Part shown: piece by piece, positions 1-8,882 of the stretch | Numbering within the stretch: position 1 is the first letter of the stretch | How the letters are laid out: each line of letters starts with the position of its first letter | Assembly: GCF_000383575.1 (NCBI RefSeq) | Contig: NZ_KB911579.1 | Span: forward strand, 3,132,523-3,196,522 | Length of the DNA stretch: 64,000 nt | Origin: Salinispora oceanensis | Lineage (GTDB): Bacteria; Actinomycetota; Actinomycetes; Mycobacteriales; Micromonosporaceae | Reading direction: 5' to 3' | The notes under the pieces: generated by a model | What the model was told of the DNA's origin: nothing | The model's input: the letters and a program-made list of their open reading frames with translations, nothing else | Database searches by the model: none | Position numbers and translations under genes: made by a program

Positions 1-1450
1 AGTCGGTATACAGCCCGAAGTTGTATGGCGTGCGCGTATCGACGATGAGATTGCCACCGACCACCGCGTTGTTCTCGGCCGAGGTGCCCTGTGGTCCAGA
101 GAGGTAGACACCGCCCCCGTCGGCCAGCACACCCATGGTGCGCGCGGTGTGGTTGCGTAGGATGCGGGTGCCCTCGCCGGTGCCGGCGACGATGCCACAG
201 TGCGGCACGTCGGTGATTTCGTTGTGCGCGACGGTGCAGCCGTGGGTTCCCATGATGGAGATGCCGGGAGAACCGGAGTATTCCAGTCCGACGTGGTGGA
301 CTCGGTTGTCCGCGATCAGGACCGTGCTGGCGTCGGTTACGGTGATCGCCGAGGCCGACAGGGTGTCGAAGCCGCAGCCTCGCACCGCCAGCTTGGAACC
401 GCGCGAGAACCCGACACCGGCCGCGCCCATCCGGGTGAACCGGCACCCTTCGATCTCCACGCGGGCGCAGTCGTCGAACTGGAGGCAGGCCGGAATGAGC
501 GACGATTCGGCCGGGACCATGACCCACGCGCCTTCGCCAAACGTGATCTTGTTGATCGGGCCGCCCTCGTAGAAGCCGTTGCCGTGGTAGTGCAGGAATC
601 CCCGCTGGTCGCCGGGCCGCAGCCACGTCGCATCGGCGAACGTCAAGCCGCGGAGGTTGACCTCGGTCGTACCGCTGGCCACCAGCAGCGTTTCGAGGAC
701 CGGGACGACCGCAGTGGTGTGCTGTGGATGCTCGCCCTCCCGGGGCAGGTAGCGCAGGAGGTGGCGGCCGACCCGGGAGCGGTCCAGGACGAAGGTGCCG
801 GGCTCGGTGAGGAACGAGGCGTCGTTCTCCAGCCGAGTTGGCAAGCCCGGTCCGTGGGAGTTTTGTCCTTCATACGAGGAGTTGTACAGGTCGTTGGCCC
901 AAGCGAAGGCGGGTTGAACCATGGTGATTTTGACGGGGCCGTCGCCCGTCACCGTGGCGACCGGGCAGCGGGCCTCGGTCCAGGGATACACCCCCCGGTA
1001 GACGAACTCGACGTCGGCTGGACTCTGCCAGGCCAGTGAGTCCACGACGTACCCGGTGGAGGTTGTCGTCACCTCGCCGGGCAGGCGGTCGATGCCGGCG
1101 CGTTCGGCTCTGCGGCCATCGACGTGCAGTTGACGAGCGTTCAGCTCCCCCACCTCCGCCAGCCAAACGTCGTCCGTGACGCGCCAACCGGTGACCTCGC
1201 GGCCACCGCTGATGATGACCTTCTCCTGAGCGTCGGTGCCATATCCGTACGCCTGAAAGTTGATGCCGGAGTCGGCCGCGGTGAGCGTCAGCGGCTCGGT
1301 CAGCACGTGGGTGCCCGCTCGGAGCAGGACCACGACGTCACCGTCTACCTGCCTGGCCGCGTCTCGGGCCTGGCTCATCGTGGCGAACGGTCGTTTCGCG
1401 GTGCCTGCGGAGGCGTCGTCGCCCGATGGGGCGACATGGAACTCCACCAT
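1..1450 (-). CDS. Right-handed parallel beta-helix protein, 3' end beyond the window
   Basis: The reading frame runs from an ATG at 1450 off the left edge, giving 483 codons without a stop. The N terminus carries a DUF1565-like stretch (FHVAPSGDDASAGT), and from about residue 250 short strands repeat in the beta-helix manner, for example VEIEGCRFTRMG, LAVRGCGFDTLS and CTVAHNEITDVPHCG. Such folds belong to polysaccharide lyases, glycosidases and NosD-like proteins. No signal peptide is visible, so it may act in the cytoplasm. It is divergent from a TetR gene with an operator between them, so induction by a carbohydrate-like ligand is a reasonable guess. Substrate is unknown. Confidence 0.85.
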   Translation of the reverse strand, partial: MVEFHVAPSGDDASAGTAKRPFATMSQARDAARQVDGDVVVLLRAGTHVLTEPLTLTAADSGINFQAYGYGTDAQEKVIISGGREVTGWRVTDDVWLAEVGELNARQLHVDGRRAERAGIDRLPGEVTTTSTGYVVDSLAWQSPADVEFVYRGVYPWTEARCPVATVTGDGPVKITMVQPAFAWANDLYNSSYEGQNSHGPGLPTRLENDASFLTEPGTFVLDRSRVGRHLLRYLPREGEHPQHTTAVVPVLETLLVASGTTEVNLRGLTFADATWLRPGDQRGFLHYHGNGFYEGGPINKITFGEGAWVMVPAESSLIPACLQFDDCARVEIEGCRFTRMGAAGVGFSRGSKLAVRGCGFDTLSASAITVTDASTVLIADNRVHHVGLEYSGSPGISIMGTHGCTVAHNEITDVPHCGIVAGTGEGTRILRNHTARTMGVLADGGGVYLSGPQGTSAENNAVVGGNLIVDTRTPYNFGLYTD

Positions 1451-1472
1451 GACGTATCCCCTTTCTCTCAAA

Positions 1473-1487
1473 GTTTATAGTGTAAAC
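1473..1487. promoter_or_regulatory. Probable TetR operator
   Basis: A perfect inverted repeat GTTTA-N5-TAAAC lies midway between the divergent beta-helix gene (start 1450) and TetR gene (start 1515). Its size and symmetry fit a TetR-family dimer site that could repress both genes. Binding is inferred from position only. Confidence 0.6.
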
Positions 1488-1514
1488 AGCGTTGGGTGTT
1501 GCGGGAGGATGCGA

Positions 1515-2252
1515 ATGGCGAGCGTGGATATGGGCGACTCCGACCACGCGATCGAGCTGCTGTGGCGACCCGAGGAACCGGCACCGCCGCGACCTGGGTT
1601 GACCGTGGACCGCATCGTGCGGGCGGCCGTCGCCGTGGCCGACGCCGACGGGCTCGAAGGGCTGTCCATGCGCAAGGTCGGTGCGCGGCTCGGCTTCACC
1701 GGCATGTCCCTCTATCGCCACGTGCCCGGCCGGGACCAGCTCGTGGACCTCATGTGTGACGCCGTCCTCGGACAGGTTGCCGACGCCGTGCTGACCGCCG
1801 GCGGGTGGCGGGATCGGTTGGCGGCACTGGCTCGTGCGGGCTGGGAGCTACGTCGGCGGCATCCCTGGCTGACACAGGTGCGCGGCACGCGGCGTATACC
1901 GGGCCCCAACGGTGTGACCCACTACGAACATCTACTCAGCGCAGTAGCCGACACCGGCCTCACGCCCGCTGAAACCATCGCCGTCGTCGGCCTCGTCAGC
2001 CGGTTCGTCGACGCCGAGGCCACACGCCTGGTCGAGGTGGCGTACACCGAGCAGCGCAGCGGCGTCTCGGAGCAGGACTGGTGGGGTGCCCGCGACGCAC
2101 TCTATGCCCGGCTCGGTGGCTATCCGACACTCTCGTCGCTCTGGGAGGCGGGCGGCTTCGACGAGCCGGAGGATTCTTTCGAGTTCGGCCTGCGAACCGT
2201 GCTCGACGGCATCGAAGCCCTGATCCAGCACCGCCGTGACGAAAAAGCGTGA
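1515..2252 (+). CDS. TetR/AcrR family regulator
   Basis: The protein is 245 aa. An N-terminal helix-turn-helix (about residues 25-75, LSMRKVGARLGFTGMSLYRH) is followed by a ligand-binding domain like the tetracycline-repressor C-terminal class (RRHPWLTQVRGTRRIPGPNG). The ATG at 1515 is chosen because GGGAGG lies 7 bases upstream; an ATG at 1509 is too close to that site. The gene is divergent from the beta-helix gene and probably represses it through the palindrome at 1473-1487. The inducer is unknown. Confidence 0.85.
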   Translation: MASVDMGDSDHAIELLWRPEEPAPPRPGLTVDRIVRAAVAVADADGLEGLSMRKVGARLGFTGMSLYRHVPGRDQLVDLMCDAVLGQVADAVLTAGGWRDRLAALARAGWELRRRHPWLTQVRGTRRIPGPNGVTHYEHLLSAVADTGLTPAETIAVVGLVSRFVDAEATRLVEVAYTEQRSGVSEQDWWGARDALYARLGGYPTLSSLWEAGGFDEPEDSFEFGLRTVLDGIEALIQHRRDEKA

Positions 2253-2379
2253 CATAACATGCCGGCTCTGAGGCAATGCAGTGCAGCGGTCCGCTTCCGG
2301 ACGCCCGCGTAGGCAGGGCTCAGGCAAGGTAGTTCTTTGTCCGTCTCAGGTTATTCCGAGTAGTTGTAGTGGTCGGGAT

Positions 2380-2892
2380 GGCTTGGGCGGTGGTCAGGTT
2401 CGTGATCGCGTAGACGGTGATGGCGGACCAGCGGCGGGTGTTCAGGTTCAGCCGGCGGCGGCGGATTCGGAGTGCTTGCACGGCGTGCGGGAAGTCCAGT
2501 GCGAGCGCGCCGGTACAGGTGAGCGCTTGCAGTCGGCGGATGTCGTAGCGGCCGTGACCGCAGTGCCCGGTCTCGTCCTGGTCCGGGATCTTCGCTCAGG
2601 GCAGGGCCTTGAGCTGCCGATATAGCCGTGGTTGATTCTTCTTCACGGTGAACACGTAACCGGCCTGCTTGGTCTCGGTCGACCAGCGGGCGTGCTCACG
2701 CTGGGTGTGCAACGCATCAGCGGTGACGGTCACGCCGGTCAGATCGAGAGCCTCCAGCAGCGGCCGGAACCGGGTCAGCTCGTTGGTCTTGCCGTCAACG
2801 TCGACCTGGCCCAGGACGATCCGGGTGTGCTGGTCCAGCACGGCGAGTAGATGTACCTGGCTGCCGGCCGGGCCGCTACCTCGCAACGTCAA
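2380..2892 (-). pseudogene. ISAs1-family transposase relic
   Basis: Read on the minus strand, the frame has the DDE core of ISAs1/H-repeat transposases (TLRGSGPAGSQVHLLAVLDQ, then VTVTADALHTQREHAR). It continues in the same frame into GHCGHGRYDIRRLQALTC and ALDFPHAVQALRIRRR. A TGA at 2596-2598 stands where the family normally has a tryptophan (ALPW), so one base change broke it. The N-terminal third is missing beyond 2892 and homology stops near 2380. No terminal inverted repeats were recognised. It is a dead remnant. Confidence 0.8.
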
Positions 2893-3001
2893 CGACTCTC
2901 GTCCCTGAACTCGCCCTGCCGGGCGGACTTGCTACGAGCCGCTGGCCTCAACTCACCCTGACAGACAGGGGATCGGCGCAGCACTCTGAGCACTTCCACC
3001 C

Positions 3002-3065
3002 GTCGTACGGCGAGTCGCATGACGACGGTACGCAGCCGCCGCAGGGCGGTGTCCCTCGGTGGAGG
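3002..3065. repeat. Dispersed repeat R1, copy 1
   Basis: This 64-base segment matches 36615-36678 at about 59 of 64 positions, including the block CAGCCGCCGCAGGGCGGTG. Its function is unknown. Here it sits just before R2, whereas the other copy abuts the YoeB gene. Confidence 0.75.
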
Positions 3066-3073
3066 AAGTGCAC

Positions 3074-3166
3074 CGGCCTGACGCGCTTGGACCGGCCATC
3101 CTGAGTGGAAGCGGCTCACCGACAATCGTCGCACTGTGGTTCGTATGGTGGTACCTCCGGCCCACC
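3074..3166. repeat. Dispersed repeat R2, copy 1
   Basis: About 90 bases are nearly identical to 30861-30951, including AGCGGCTCACCGACAATCGT. Diverged relatives lie at 33227-33331 and 37345-37415. In plus-strand frame several copies would encode a short peptide like IVALWFVWWYLRP, but no start or ribosome site makes a gene convincing. Confidence 0.8.
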
Positions 3167-3537
3167 GCAAGTCCTCGCTGGCGAACCATGCTTGCTGTGA
3201 CCCGGGCGAAGCATGCAGGTCCGAACTGATGCCCTCGGTCCGCTCCGATTCCGCAGTAGCCGCGTCTGCGGAGGGGTGCCCTCGCTGCCGGCCAATACCG
3301 GTAGGCTCTTGCATCGAAGTATAGCGATCTCAGCAATGCGGAGTGGCCGGTCGGTTGTGTCCTTTGCGCACTGTTTGTGAAGAGTCGGCATCCGGGCCTT
3401 CACCGCCGCCCCCGGCACCGTGACGGTCGTTCTGGCCGCTGCTGGTCGCTGGCGTCCATGCCCATTCGGCCGGTCATAGCATTAGGACCGAAACCCGCTG
3501 GACTCGTCCGGTAGCGTTTTCGAGAGCGGAGCAGACG

Positions 3538-4616
3538 ATGGCCGGGCCCACTCGTGTACGTGTCGACTTCGATGACATCCTTCGCCAAGTCGAGGCCAAC
3601 GGCTACGACGAGGTGCATATCGAGTTCGTCGCGGATGCACCCCACGACCTGGATCAGTTGATGGTTGTCGCGGTGGCGGGCGATGGAGTCGACGCCGCCA
3701 ACGGCGCGGTGCCCGACATGATCGGCGGCGACCCGATGGTGAGCGTAGCGGGTGTCTCTGTGCTGCTGCGGAGGCTGATGAGCGAAGAGACCCTGGAGGC
3801 ATGGGTGGACGCGTTCGCCGGTGCGCTCGCCGTACGCGAGTTGCCCGGGCTGGTGCGCGCCACGCCGCTGGACCGCCTGCCGGACTGGGTGGCGGAGTTG
3901 GCTTCGCCGCGCATGACGGTGTTCGTTTCACGCGAGGGCGCATTGGACGGCGGTGATACGGGGTGGTTCGCGGCGGCCGCGCGATGGGCGGCGTTCGACG
4001 GAGCGGCGACGCTGTGGTCCACCGGCGGTGTGCACCAGTCGGTGCCGGTCAACGGGCTTGCCGACCGGTTAGCCCGGGCGCTGCGGGTCAACGGCGCGGT
4101 CGCGGTGACGTTCGCTGGGCCGGCGGGTGGGCGGGTGAGCCGTGTGCAGCTCAACGCGAATGGTCATGTGATGTTCCAGGAACACGTCCCGGTCGGCCTA
4201 CCTGCGGAAAGGGCCGCGCGGGCCCGTGCCGCGTTGTTGGCAAACGGCTCGGACACGCGGCTCGGATTCGTGGCAATGGTGCCGTTGTGGGTTTACGAGT
4301 GGGATGCCCGCGCTCGTGCGCTTCCGGCCCTGCCGACAATTCCGACTTCATCGACACACGTACTTCGTGACAACTCCGATGTCTGGCACCGGTTCGTACC
4401 GGACGCGCACGGCATGCAACTTCTCTCAACGGGACACCAGCGCAGGGGGTCGACCTATCGACATGGAAGATCTCCGACATCGGTGGTGGTCGGCTGCTGG
4501 TCGAGGCGCGTGACCTGGCAGAATGGCTATGTCCGGGCGGGCCGGGAGAGGTGGCACTCACTGCGGCCCGCACCAGCTTCCGCCCGATCATGATCCCCGC
4601 CAACCCAGCCCACTAA
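3538..4616 (+). pseudogene. Hypothetical protein, frameshifted near the 3' end
   Basis: The ATG at 3538 opens a frame whose family I do not recognise. Residues 1-300 have an even, protein-like composition (DFDDILRQVEANGYDEVHIE near the start). Near 4445-4449, a run of five G, the sensible reading moves to another frame that continues as VDLSTWKISDIGGGRLLVEA and ends at TAA 4614-4616. Without the shift the last 50 residues become arginine-rich noise ending at 4593. One missing base in the G run would explain it, either a real mutation or a sequencing error. If intact the product is about 359 aa and cytoplasmic. Confidence 0.6.
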
Positions 4617-4768
4617 GACGCGAAACATAGGCGAAAGTCATGCGTGGCCACCCCCGGTATGACTCCGTGGTCGCTGAGTCGGACTTCGGCGATGCGGGTC
4701 TTGATGGCGGCCTTGCGCTCAGTGCGGGCGCCGCTGGCGATGATCGTGGTGAGTAGTCGCGGACCTGG
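4613..4768 (-). pseudogene. Possible serine-recombinase C-terminal relic
   Basis: A minus-strand frame reads RLLTTIIASGARTERKAAIK, then TRIAEVRLSDHGVIPGV, and stops at 4613. This resembles the coiled C-terminal tail of large serine recombinases (helix, RKA, then AEVR, then a short strand before the stop). Nothing upstream matches the catalytic or zinc-ribbon domains. The match is short and I am unsure; it could be chance. Confidence 0.3.
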
Positions 4769-5089
4769 CCTAGTCCGCTTCCACGATCTGCTGCACCAGA
4801 ACGGCGATTGAGGGCGAGCGCCAACACCGGCTCACCATGATCGAATACTGGGTCGGTGTTACCCACCCTGTGATGTTCAACGACCAGAGCCACCTGTCGG
4901 GTGGCCTCCGCTGAACCGGATTCCGCGTCGCCGTCCCCCTCTGATTGGCGCATCGCCGATGTGAACGACCTGAACCCGTGACCCTGCTGTGGATCGGGCT
5001 GCTGCGGGCGACGTTTCCCGCCGGAGCGGACAATCAGGCGAACCACTGGACTTGGCCCTGGTATCGCTGTGTTTGTACGCTCGATCCCC

Positions 5090-5509
5090 ATGGGGAATCT
5101 TGCTGCGGCGGGCTTCGGCGCTCTCGCCAGCCTCGTCGTGCTAGCGATTGGCGCGTGGCTCCAAGCGAAGCGTGAGCGTCGGCATTGGCTCCGTGATCAG
5201 ACGCTTCGCGGAGCTGTGGACTACGTCACCAGCACGCGGTACCTGCTCAACAAGTATTGGACGGTGGGCGAGCAGGGCATGGATCAGGACGATCGGCGGG
5301 AGTGGCGGAGGACGATGCAAGTCTCTCGTTCGACTCTTACCCTCTTGTGCACCGCTCGGACAGTTTCACTGGCGAATGATGTCGCGGAGGCGCTCTACCG
5401 CCTCGGCCCGGACTCTGACAAGGCCCAGCACACGGCGGCGGAAACAGCCTTCCGGAACCTGGTTCGCCAGCTGCGGAAGGAACTCGGTTCACCCCAACTG
5501 GGCGGTTGA
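5090..5509 (+). CDS. Small membrane-anchored hypothetical protein
   Basis: The protein is 139 aa. It opens with one hydrophobic segment (about residues 3-20, LAAAGFGALASLVVLAIGAW), followed by a charged helical region starting AKRERRHW. The rest should lie in the cytoplasm. I use the ATG at 5090; a GTG at 5069 would add seven residues. No family is recognised. Similar one-helix proteins are common in actinomycetes. Neighbours give no functional hint. Confidence 0.6.
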   Translation: MGNLAAAGFGALASLVVLAIGAWLQAKRERRHWLRDQTLRGAVDYVTSTRYLLNKYWTVGEQGMDQDDRREWRRTMQVSRSTLTLLCTARTVSLANDVAEALYRLGPDSDKAQHTAAETAFRNLVRQLRKELGSPQLGG

Positions 5510-5945
5510 TGTTCTCCCAGTTGAGGGGGAGCCTCGTTTGCCGCCGTGGATCGTAGGCATCGACGAACCCGAGCGGTGGACGCCGTTGACCTGCAAGTCC
5601 GGCCTGGGCGCGAACGTCACTGACGTCAGGTTGATGCCCGTCTGGGGTGTGGTCGGGGGCACGGTGGTGGCGGAATCCCGGCGGCCGTCGGGGCGTTACA
5701 CCATGCGTACGACCGAGCAGGCCTTCCGCCGATGGCGGATGCCGAGCGTGCGTGAGCCCCGGAATGTTGGCGGTCCGCCGGTCGTTACAGATGGACCCGG
5801 CACCGATGCGTGTCCCCGGACCGCGGTAGCTGAGGATCTTCTCTTCCCTCTACTTTTGAGCGCCGGACGGTGCTTGCACCCTGTTGCCGCCTGACCCCCT
5901 TCGGGCGTGTGTGTGGGGTGTCGATCCCCGAATGGAGCAACCCCC
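5510..5945. other. Gene-poor leader region before the lysozyme-like gene
   Basis: About 435 bases hold no coding frame that I can support. The last 120 bases contain several short complementary stretches before the start at 5946. I looked for a cyclic-di-AMP riboswitch, which often precedes actinobacterial cell-wall hydrolase genes, but could not recognise its conserved core. Confidence 0.5.
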
Positions 5946-6533
5946 ATGATGAACACGATTCTGCGTCGTAGTGTGCTTGGTTTCGCTGGTCTGGCCCTGT
6001 CCACCGGTGTCGTCGCCGGCCCCCTGGACACCCTCACCGACACCACCACCCCCGCCGCCGCTGCGGCTGCCGTGCAGGCTGACAAGCCGGACAGCGGCAC
6101 GCTGATCCCGCACGGCACCCAGGGCACGCAGTCGCGCATCGACCTGGGTGATGAGCAGACCGGCAACGTGAAGGCCATCATCGAGGCCACCAAGAAGGCC
6201 GGCATGGACGAGCGGGCCGCCGTGGTGGCGATCGCCACCAGCCTGCAGGAGTCGAAGCTGGAGAACCTGGGACACCTGGGTGAGCGCAACGACCACGACT
6301 CGCAGGGCCTGTTCCAGCAGCGCCCGTCCTCTGGTTGGGGCAGCGTGGAGCAGATCACCGACCCCGAGTACTCCACCACCGCGTTCCTGAAGGGCCTCAA
6401 GCAGGTTGAGGGCTGGCAGGAGTTGCCGTTGACTGAGGCCGCGCAGAAGGTGCAGGTGTCGGCGTTCCCGTTCCACTACGCCCAGTGGGAGACCCAGGCC
6501 GCCGACCTCGTCGCCGAGCACTGGACCAGCTGA
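5946..6533 (+). CDS. Secreted lysozyme-like peptidoglycan hydrolase candidate
   Basis: The protein is 195 aa with a signal peptide (residues 1 to about 25, RRSVLGFAGLALSTGVVAG) and an Ala/Pro-rich linker. The C-terminal domain carries ATSLQESKLENLGHLGERN, GLFQQRPSSGWG and a GWQELPL-to-AFPFHYAQWE stretch. This pattern marks actinobacterial lysozyme-superfamily proteins, with Glu in LQESKL as the probable catalytic residue. It should act in the cell wall. GGAG lies about 10 bases before the ATG. A strong terminator follows, so it is probably transcribed alone. Confidence 0.75.
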   Translation: MMNTILRRSVLGFAGLALSTGVVAGPLDTLTDTTTPAAAAAAVQADKPDSGTLIPHGTQGTQSRIDLGDEQTGNVKAIIEATKKAGMDERAAVVAIATSLQESKLENLGHLGERNDHDSQGLFQQRPSSGWGSVEQITDPEYSTTAFLKGLKQVEGWQELPLTEAAQKVQVSAFPFHYAQWETQAADLVAEHWTS

Positions 6534-6596
6534 CCCACCACCCCAGACGTAACCACCCCCCGCCCACAGACCTGAACCAGCCAAGGGGGAAAGAAA

Positions 6597-6634
6597 CTGT
6601 TGGCCGGCACCCGAACCAGGGTGCCGGCCAACAG
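6597..6634 (+). terminator. Strong intrinsic terminator
   Basis: A perfect 16-bp stem (CTGTTGGCCGGCACCC and its complement) closes a 6-base loop. A short T run follows at 6638-6640. It ends the lysozyme-like gene. Confidence 0.85.
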
Positions 6635-6768
6635 TCGTTTCACTGCCGCCGATGATTTGCGCAGATCCGGAGCATTCTCGTACAACGGTCTACTGAGGCG
6701 CCCGGCGTGGGCGGGGTCACTTCCCCGCATGCGACCGCGAGCGATCACCGGACGGTAGAACGTAAGGC

Positions 6769-8082
6769 ATGAGTAGCCGAGGCGATCATTACAGGATTCG
6801 GCGCGGTCGCGAGTCGGACGTCGATCAGCTTGCCCGCCTGCAGGCGACCGTTCAACTGCAGGCGGCAACCGGCGGAGAACCGCACGCGGGGATCACCGCT
6901 TGGGTTCACGATCTGCTGAGCGGGCATCCTTCGGTCACCCCCGACGACTTCCTGATCGTGGAGGACACCACCACCGGTCGTCTGGCGGCCAGTTTGGTCG
7001 GTCTCCGTCAGGAGTGGAGCCTGGCCGGGATCCGGCTGCCGGTGATTCAGGCCGAGTTGGTGGGCACGGCACCGGAGCATCGCGGCAACCAGCTCACCGA
7101 ACGGCTACTCGCCGCGCTGCACGACCGCTGCGCGACCGATCGCGTGCCACTCCAGATCATCGAGGGGATTCCCCACTTCTACCGTCGGTTTGGCTACGAC
7201 TACGCGCTGGCCCACGGCGGCGCACCCACGGTGCCCACCGCCGCCTTACCGGACGCCCACCCGGGGCCCTGGACCGTCCGCCCCGCCACCGCGGCCGACG
7301 CGGACGCCCTCGCCCGCATCGACCGACGCCAGGCGGACGGGGATGCTCTGGTCTGTCCGCGCGACGCCGTCGCCTGGCGGTACGAGATCGTGGGCCGCCG
7401 GGCGGAGGATCTCGTTCGTCGCGAGGTCGCCGTACTGCTGCGCGGCGAGCAGGTCCAGGGATATCTGGTGCACAGCACCGCGCTCTCCGCGGCGGGAGAG
7501 CTGACCGTGCTCGCCGCTACCTGCGAGCCTGCCGGGCGCTGGCCGGAGGCCGCCGCCGCGACGTACGCCTATCTCGGCCGGGTCGGTCGGCGCTACGCCA
7601 CGATGGCCCAGCGCCCGTTCCACGCAGTGCGTCCGTTGCTCGATCCGGACCACCTCCTGGCCCGGATCGGCCCCACCGGAGTACCAACGCGCCCCAGAGC
7701 CTGGTACGCCCGAACCGGCGACCCGGTCGAGTTGCTCGCCCGCCTCGCCCCGCTGCTACGCAGCCGCTGGCAGTCAGCCGATCTGCGTTGGCCCGAGTCC
7801 ACGCTCGTGATTGACACCTACACCGCGAGCGCGCACCTCGAGTTCGACGACGGTGAACTAACGGCGGTGGCGGCGAGACGGAGCACGATCGGTCCGAGCT
7901 CCGACGCGAGCCACCATGCTGCCATTCCACCGGCTGCCCTGCTGCACCTCGCTGTTGGTCACCGCACCCCGCCTGAGGTGCTCGATGCCTGGCCGGACGC
8001 CGCCGTGCGCGACGGCCTCACCGAGCAGTTCCTGACAGCCGCGTTCCCGCGCGTGCCGGTGCGGGTCTGGCCGTGCAACTGA
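6769..8082 (+). CDS. Eis-like GNAT acetyltransferase
   Basis: The protein is 437 aa, the length of the Eis family, which joins two GNAT-like domains to a sterol-carrier-like C terminus. The first domain has the acetyl-CoA loop region GTAPEHRGNQLTERLL and a GIPHFYRRFGYDYAL strand typical of these enzymes. The second domain begins near residue 165 (WTVRPATAADADALARID). Family members acetylate amines, including aminoglycosides; the substrate here is unknown. It converges on the DUF4360 gene, with a shared hairpin terminator between them. Confidence 0.8.
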   Translation: MSSRGDHYRIRRGRESDVDQLARLQATVQLQAATGGEPHAGITAWVHDLLSGHPSVTPDDFLIVEDTTTGRLAASLVGLRQEWSLAGIRLPVIQAELVGTAPEHRGNQLTERLLAALHDRCATDRVPLQIIEGIPHFYRRFGYDYALAHGGAPTVPTAALPDAHPGPWTVRPATAADADALARIDRRQADGDALVCPRDAVAWRYEIVGRRAEDLVRREVAVLLRGEQVQGYLVHSTALSAAGELTVLAATCEPAGRWPEAAAATYAYLGRVGRRYATMAQRPFHAVRPLLDPDHLLARIGPTGVPTRPRAWYARTGDPVELLARLAPLLRSRWQSADLRWPESTLVIDTYTASAHLEFDDGELTAVAARRSTIGPSSDASHHAAIPPAALLHLAVGHRTPPEVLDAWPDAAVRDGLTEQFLTAAFPRVPVRVWPCN

Positions 8083-8185
8083 CGGCCGCGATCGCCGCCA
8101 CGCCCGCTGCTGTCGGAAGTCACCCAAGCGCGGGGGCGAGAGCGGCACGTTGTTTCTACGGAAAGTTCGGTGACGGCCGTAGGCG

Positions 8186-8230
8186 CGAGCCCACCGGCTG
8201 GGCGCTACTGACGCTCAGCCGGTGGGCTCG
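8186..8230. terminator. Bidirectional hairpin terminator
   Basis: A perfect 15-bp stem (CGAGCCCACCGGCTG and its complement) with a 15-base loop lies between two convergent genes. It could end transcripts from either side. There is no T run, so this is a hairpin-only call. Confidence 0.65.
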
Positions 8231-8237
8231 TCCTGCC

Positions 8238-8882
8238 TTACGGGCAGGTCTTCCAGGCCAGGTTGTAGGTGGTGGAGATGGCTCCGTCGGTCGAGTCCAT
8301 CGTCATGAAGCTCGTTGTGGTGCTGGTGTCCGAGGTGCCGGCGAGCGCCCAGAGCTCTGTGTTGATGTTGAAGTTGCGAAACTCGCCGCACGGGTGCCAG
8401 ACCAGAGAGGCGACGTCCGTGACGTCGGTGGCCTGCCAGTTGTCCACCATCGGACCGGCGAAGGTGTGGGTCGTGTAGGCCGTGGGTGACATCCCCTGGA
8501 AGTAGTAGTTTGCCCGCTCCACGCCGGACGCCCCGTCCGCTAGGGCGGCGAAGCCGCGGTAGTCAGCCTGGGCCACCGCGTAGGTGAAGCCCTGTGGGAC
8601 GTGAACCCGGAGGTTGAGCTGGCAATTGCGGCGCCAGTCGGTCGGCCCCGCCCCGACCCCGACCTGGGCGATGAAGGCGCTGTAGGTGACCGTAAATGCG
8701 GTGTTGTCGGCCGACATGGCGATGGCGGCAGTGCCGGCCGGGCAGCCAGAGCCATTGACGGTTACCAGATCGATGACGATCTGACCTGGGGGTGGGGTCG
8801 CGGGCTCGGGGAAGTCCACCACCGGGTTTGTGGGAGCCAGCAGGGAGAGGATCATGCCTCCGGTTGCGAGCCAACTGAACAT
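8238..8882 (-). CDS. Secreted DUF4360 protein
   Basis: The protein is 214 aa. The start is the ATG at 8882, preceded by AGGAAGGA, and opens a short signal peptide (MFSWLATGGMILSLLAP). The mature part has the DUF4360 signature: VNGSGCPAGTAAIAMSADNT near the front, a DWRRNCQLNLRVHVPQGFT core and repeated tryptophan/threonine strands. The family is secreted, about 200 aa, and of unknown function in bacteria and fungi. Conserved cysteines (GSGC, RNC, HPC, KTC) probably form disulfides. Confidence 0.85.
   Translation of the reverse strand: MFSWLATGGMILSLLAPTNPVVDFPEPATPPPGQIVIDLVTVNGSGCPAGTAAIAMSADNTAFTVTYSAFIAQVGVGAGPTDWRRNCQLNLRVHVPQGFTYAVAQADYRGFAALADGASGVERANYYFQGMSPTAYTTHTFAGPMVDNWQATDVTDVASLVWHPCGEFRNFNINTELWALAGTSDTSTTTSFMTMDSTDGAISTTYNLAWKTCP

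Larger units (their letters stand above)
2893..3537. other. Decayed intergenic DNA with two dispersed-repeat segments
   Basis: No gene could be supported between the transposase relic and the next gene. The stretch contains repeat segment R1 (3002-3065) directly followed by R2 (3074-3166). Both recur near the tRNA-Lys island about 28-34 kb away. The open frames here do not resemble known proteins. Confidence 0.6.

Noticed and set aside
3156..3190. Fourth att-like site after R2 at 3 kb
   Set aside because: Only CCGGCCCACC and CAAG are shared and no integrase relic follows, so calling it an attachment site would go beyond the evidence.
5800..5945. Possible cyclic-di-AMP (ydaO) riboswitch before the lysozyme-like gene
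   Set aside because: The gene context fits, but I could not find the conserved core in order. Only short GC-rich pairings are seen. A covariance search with the ydaO model would decide.
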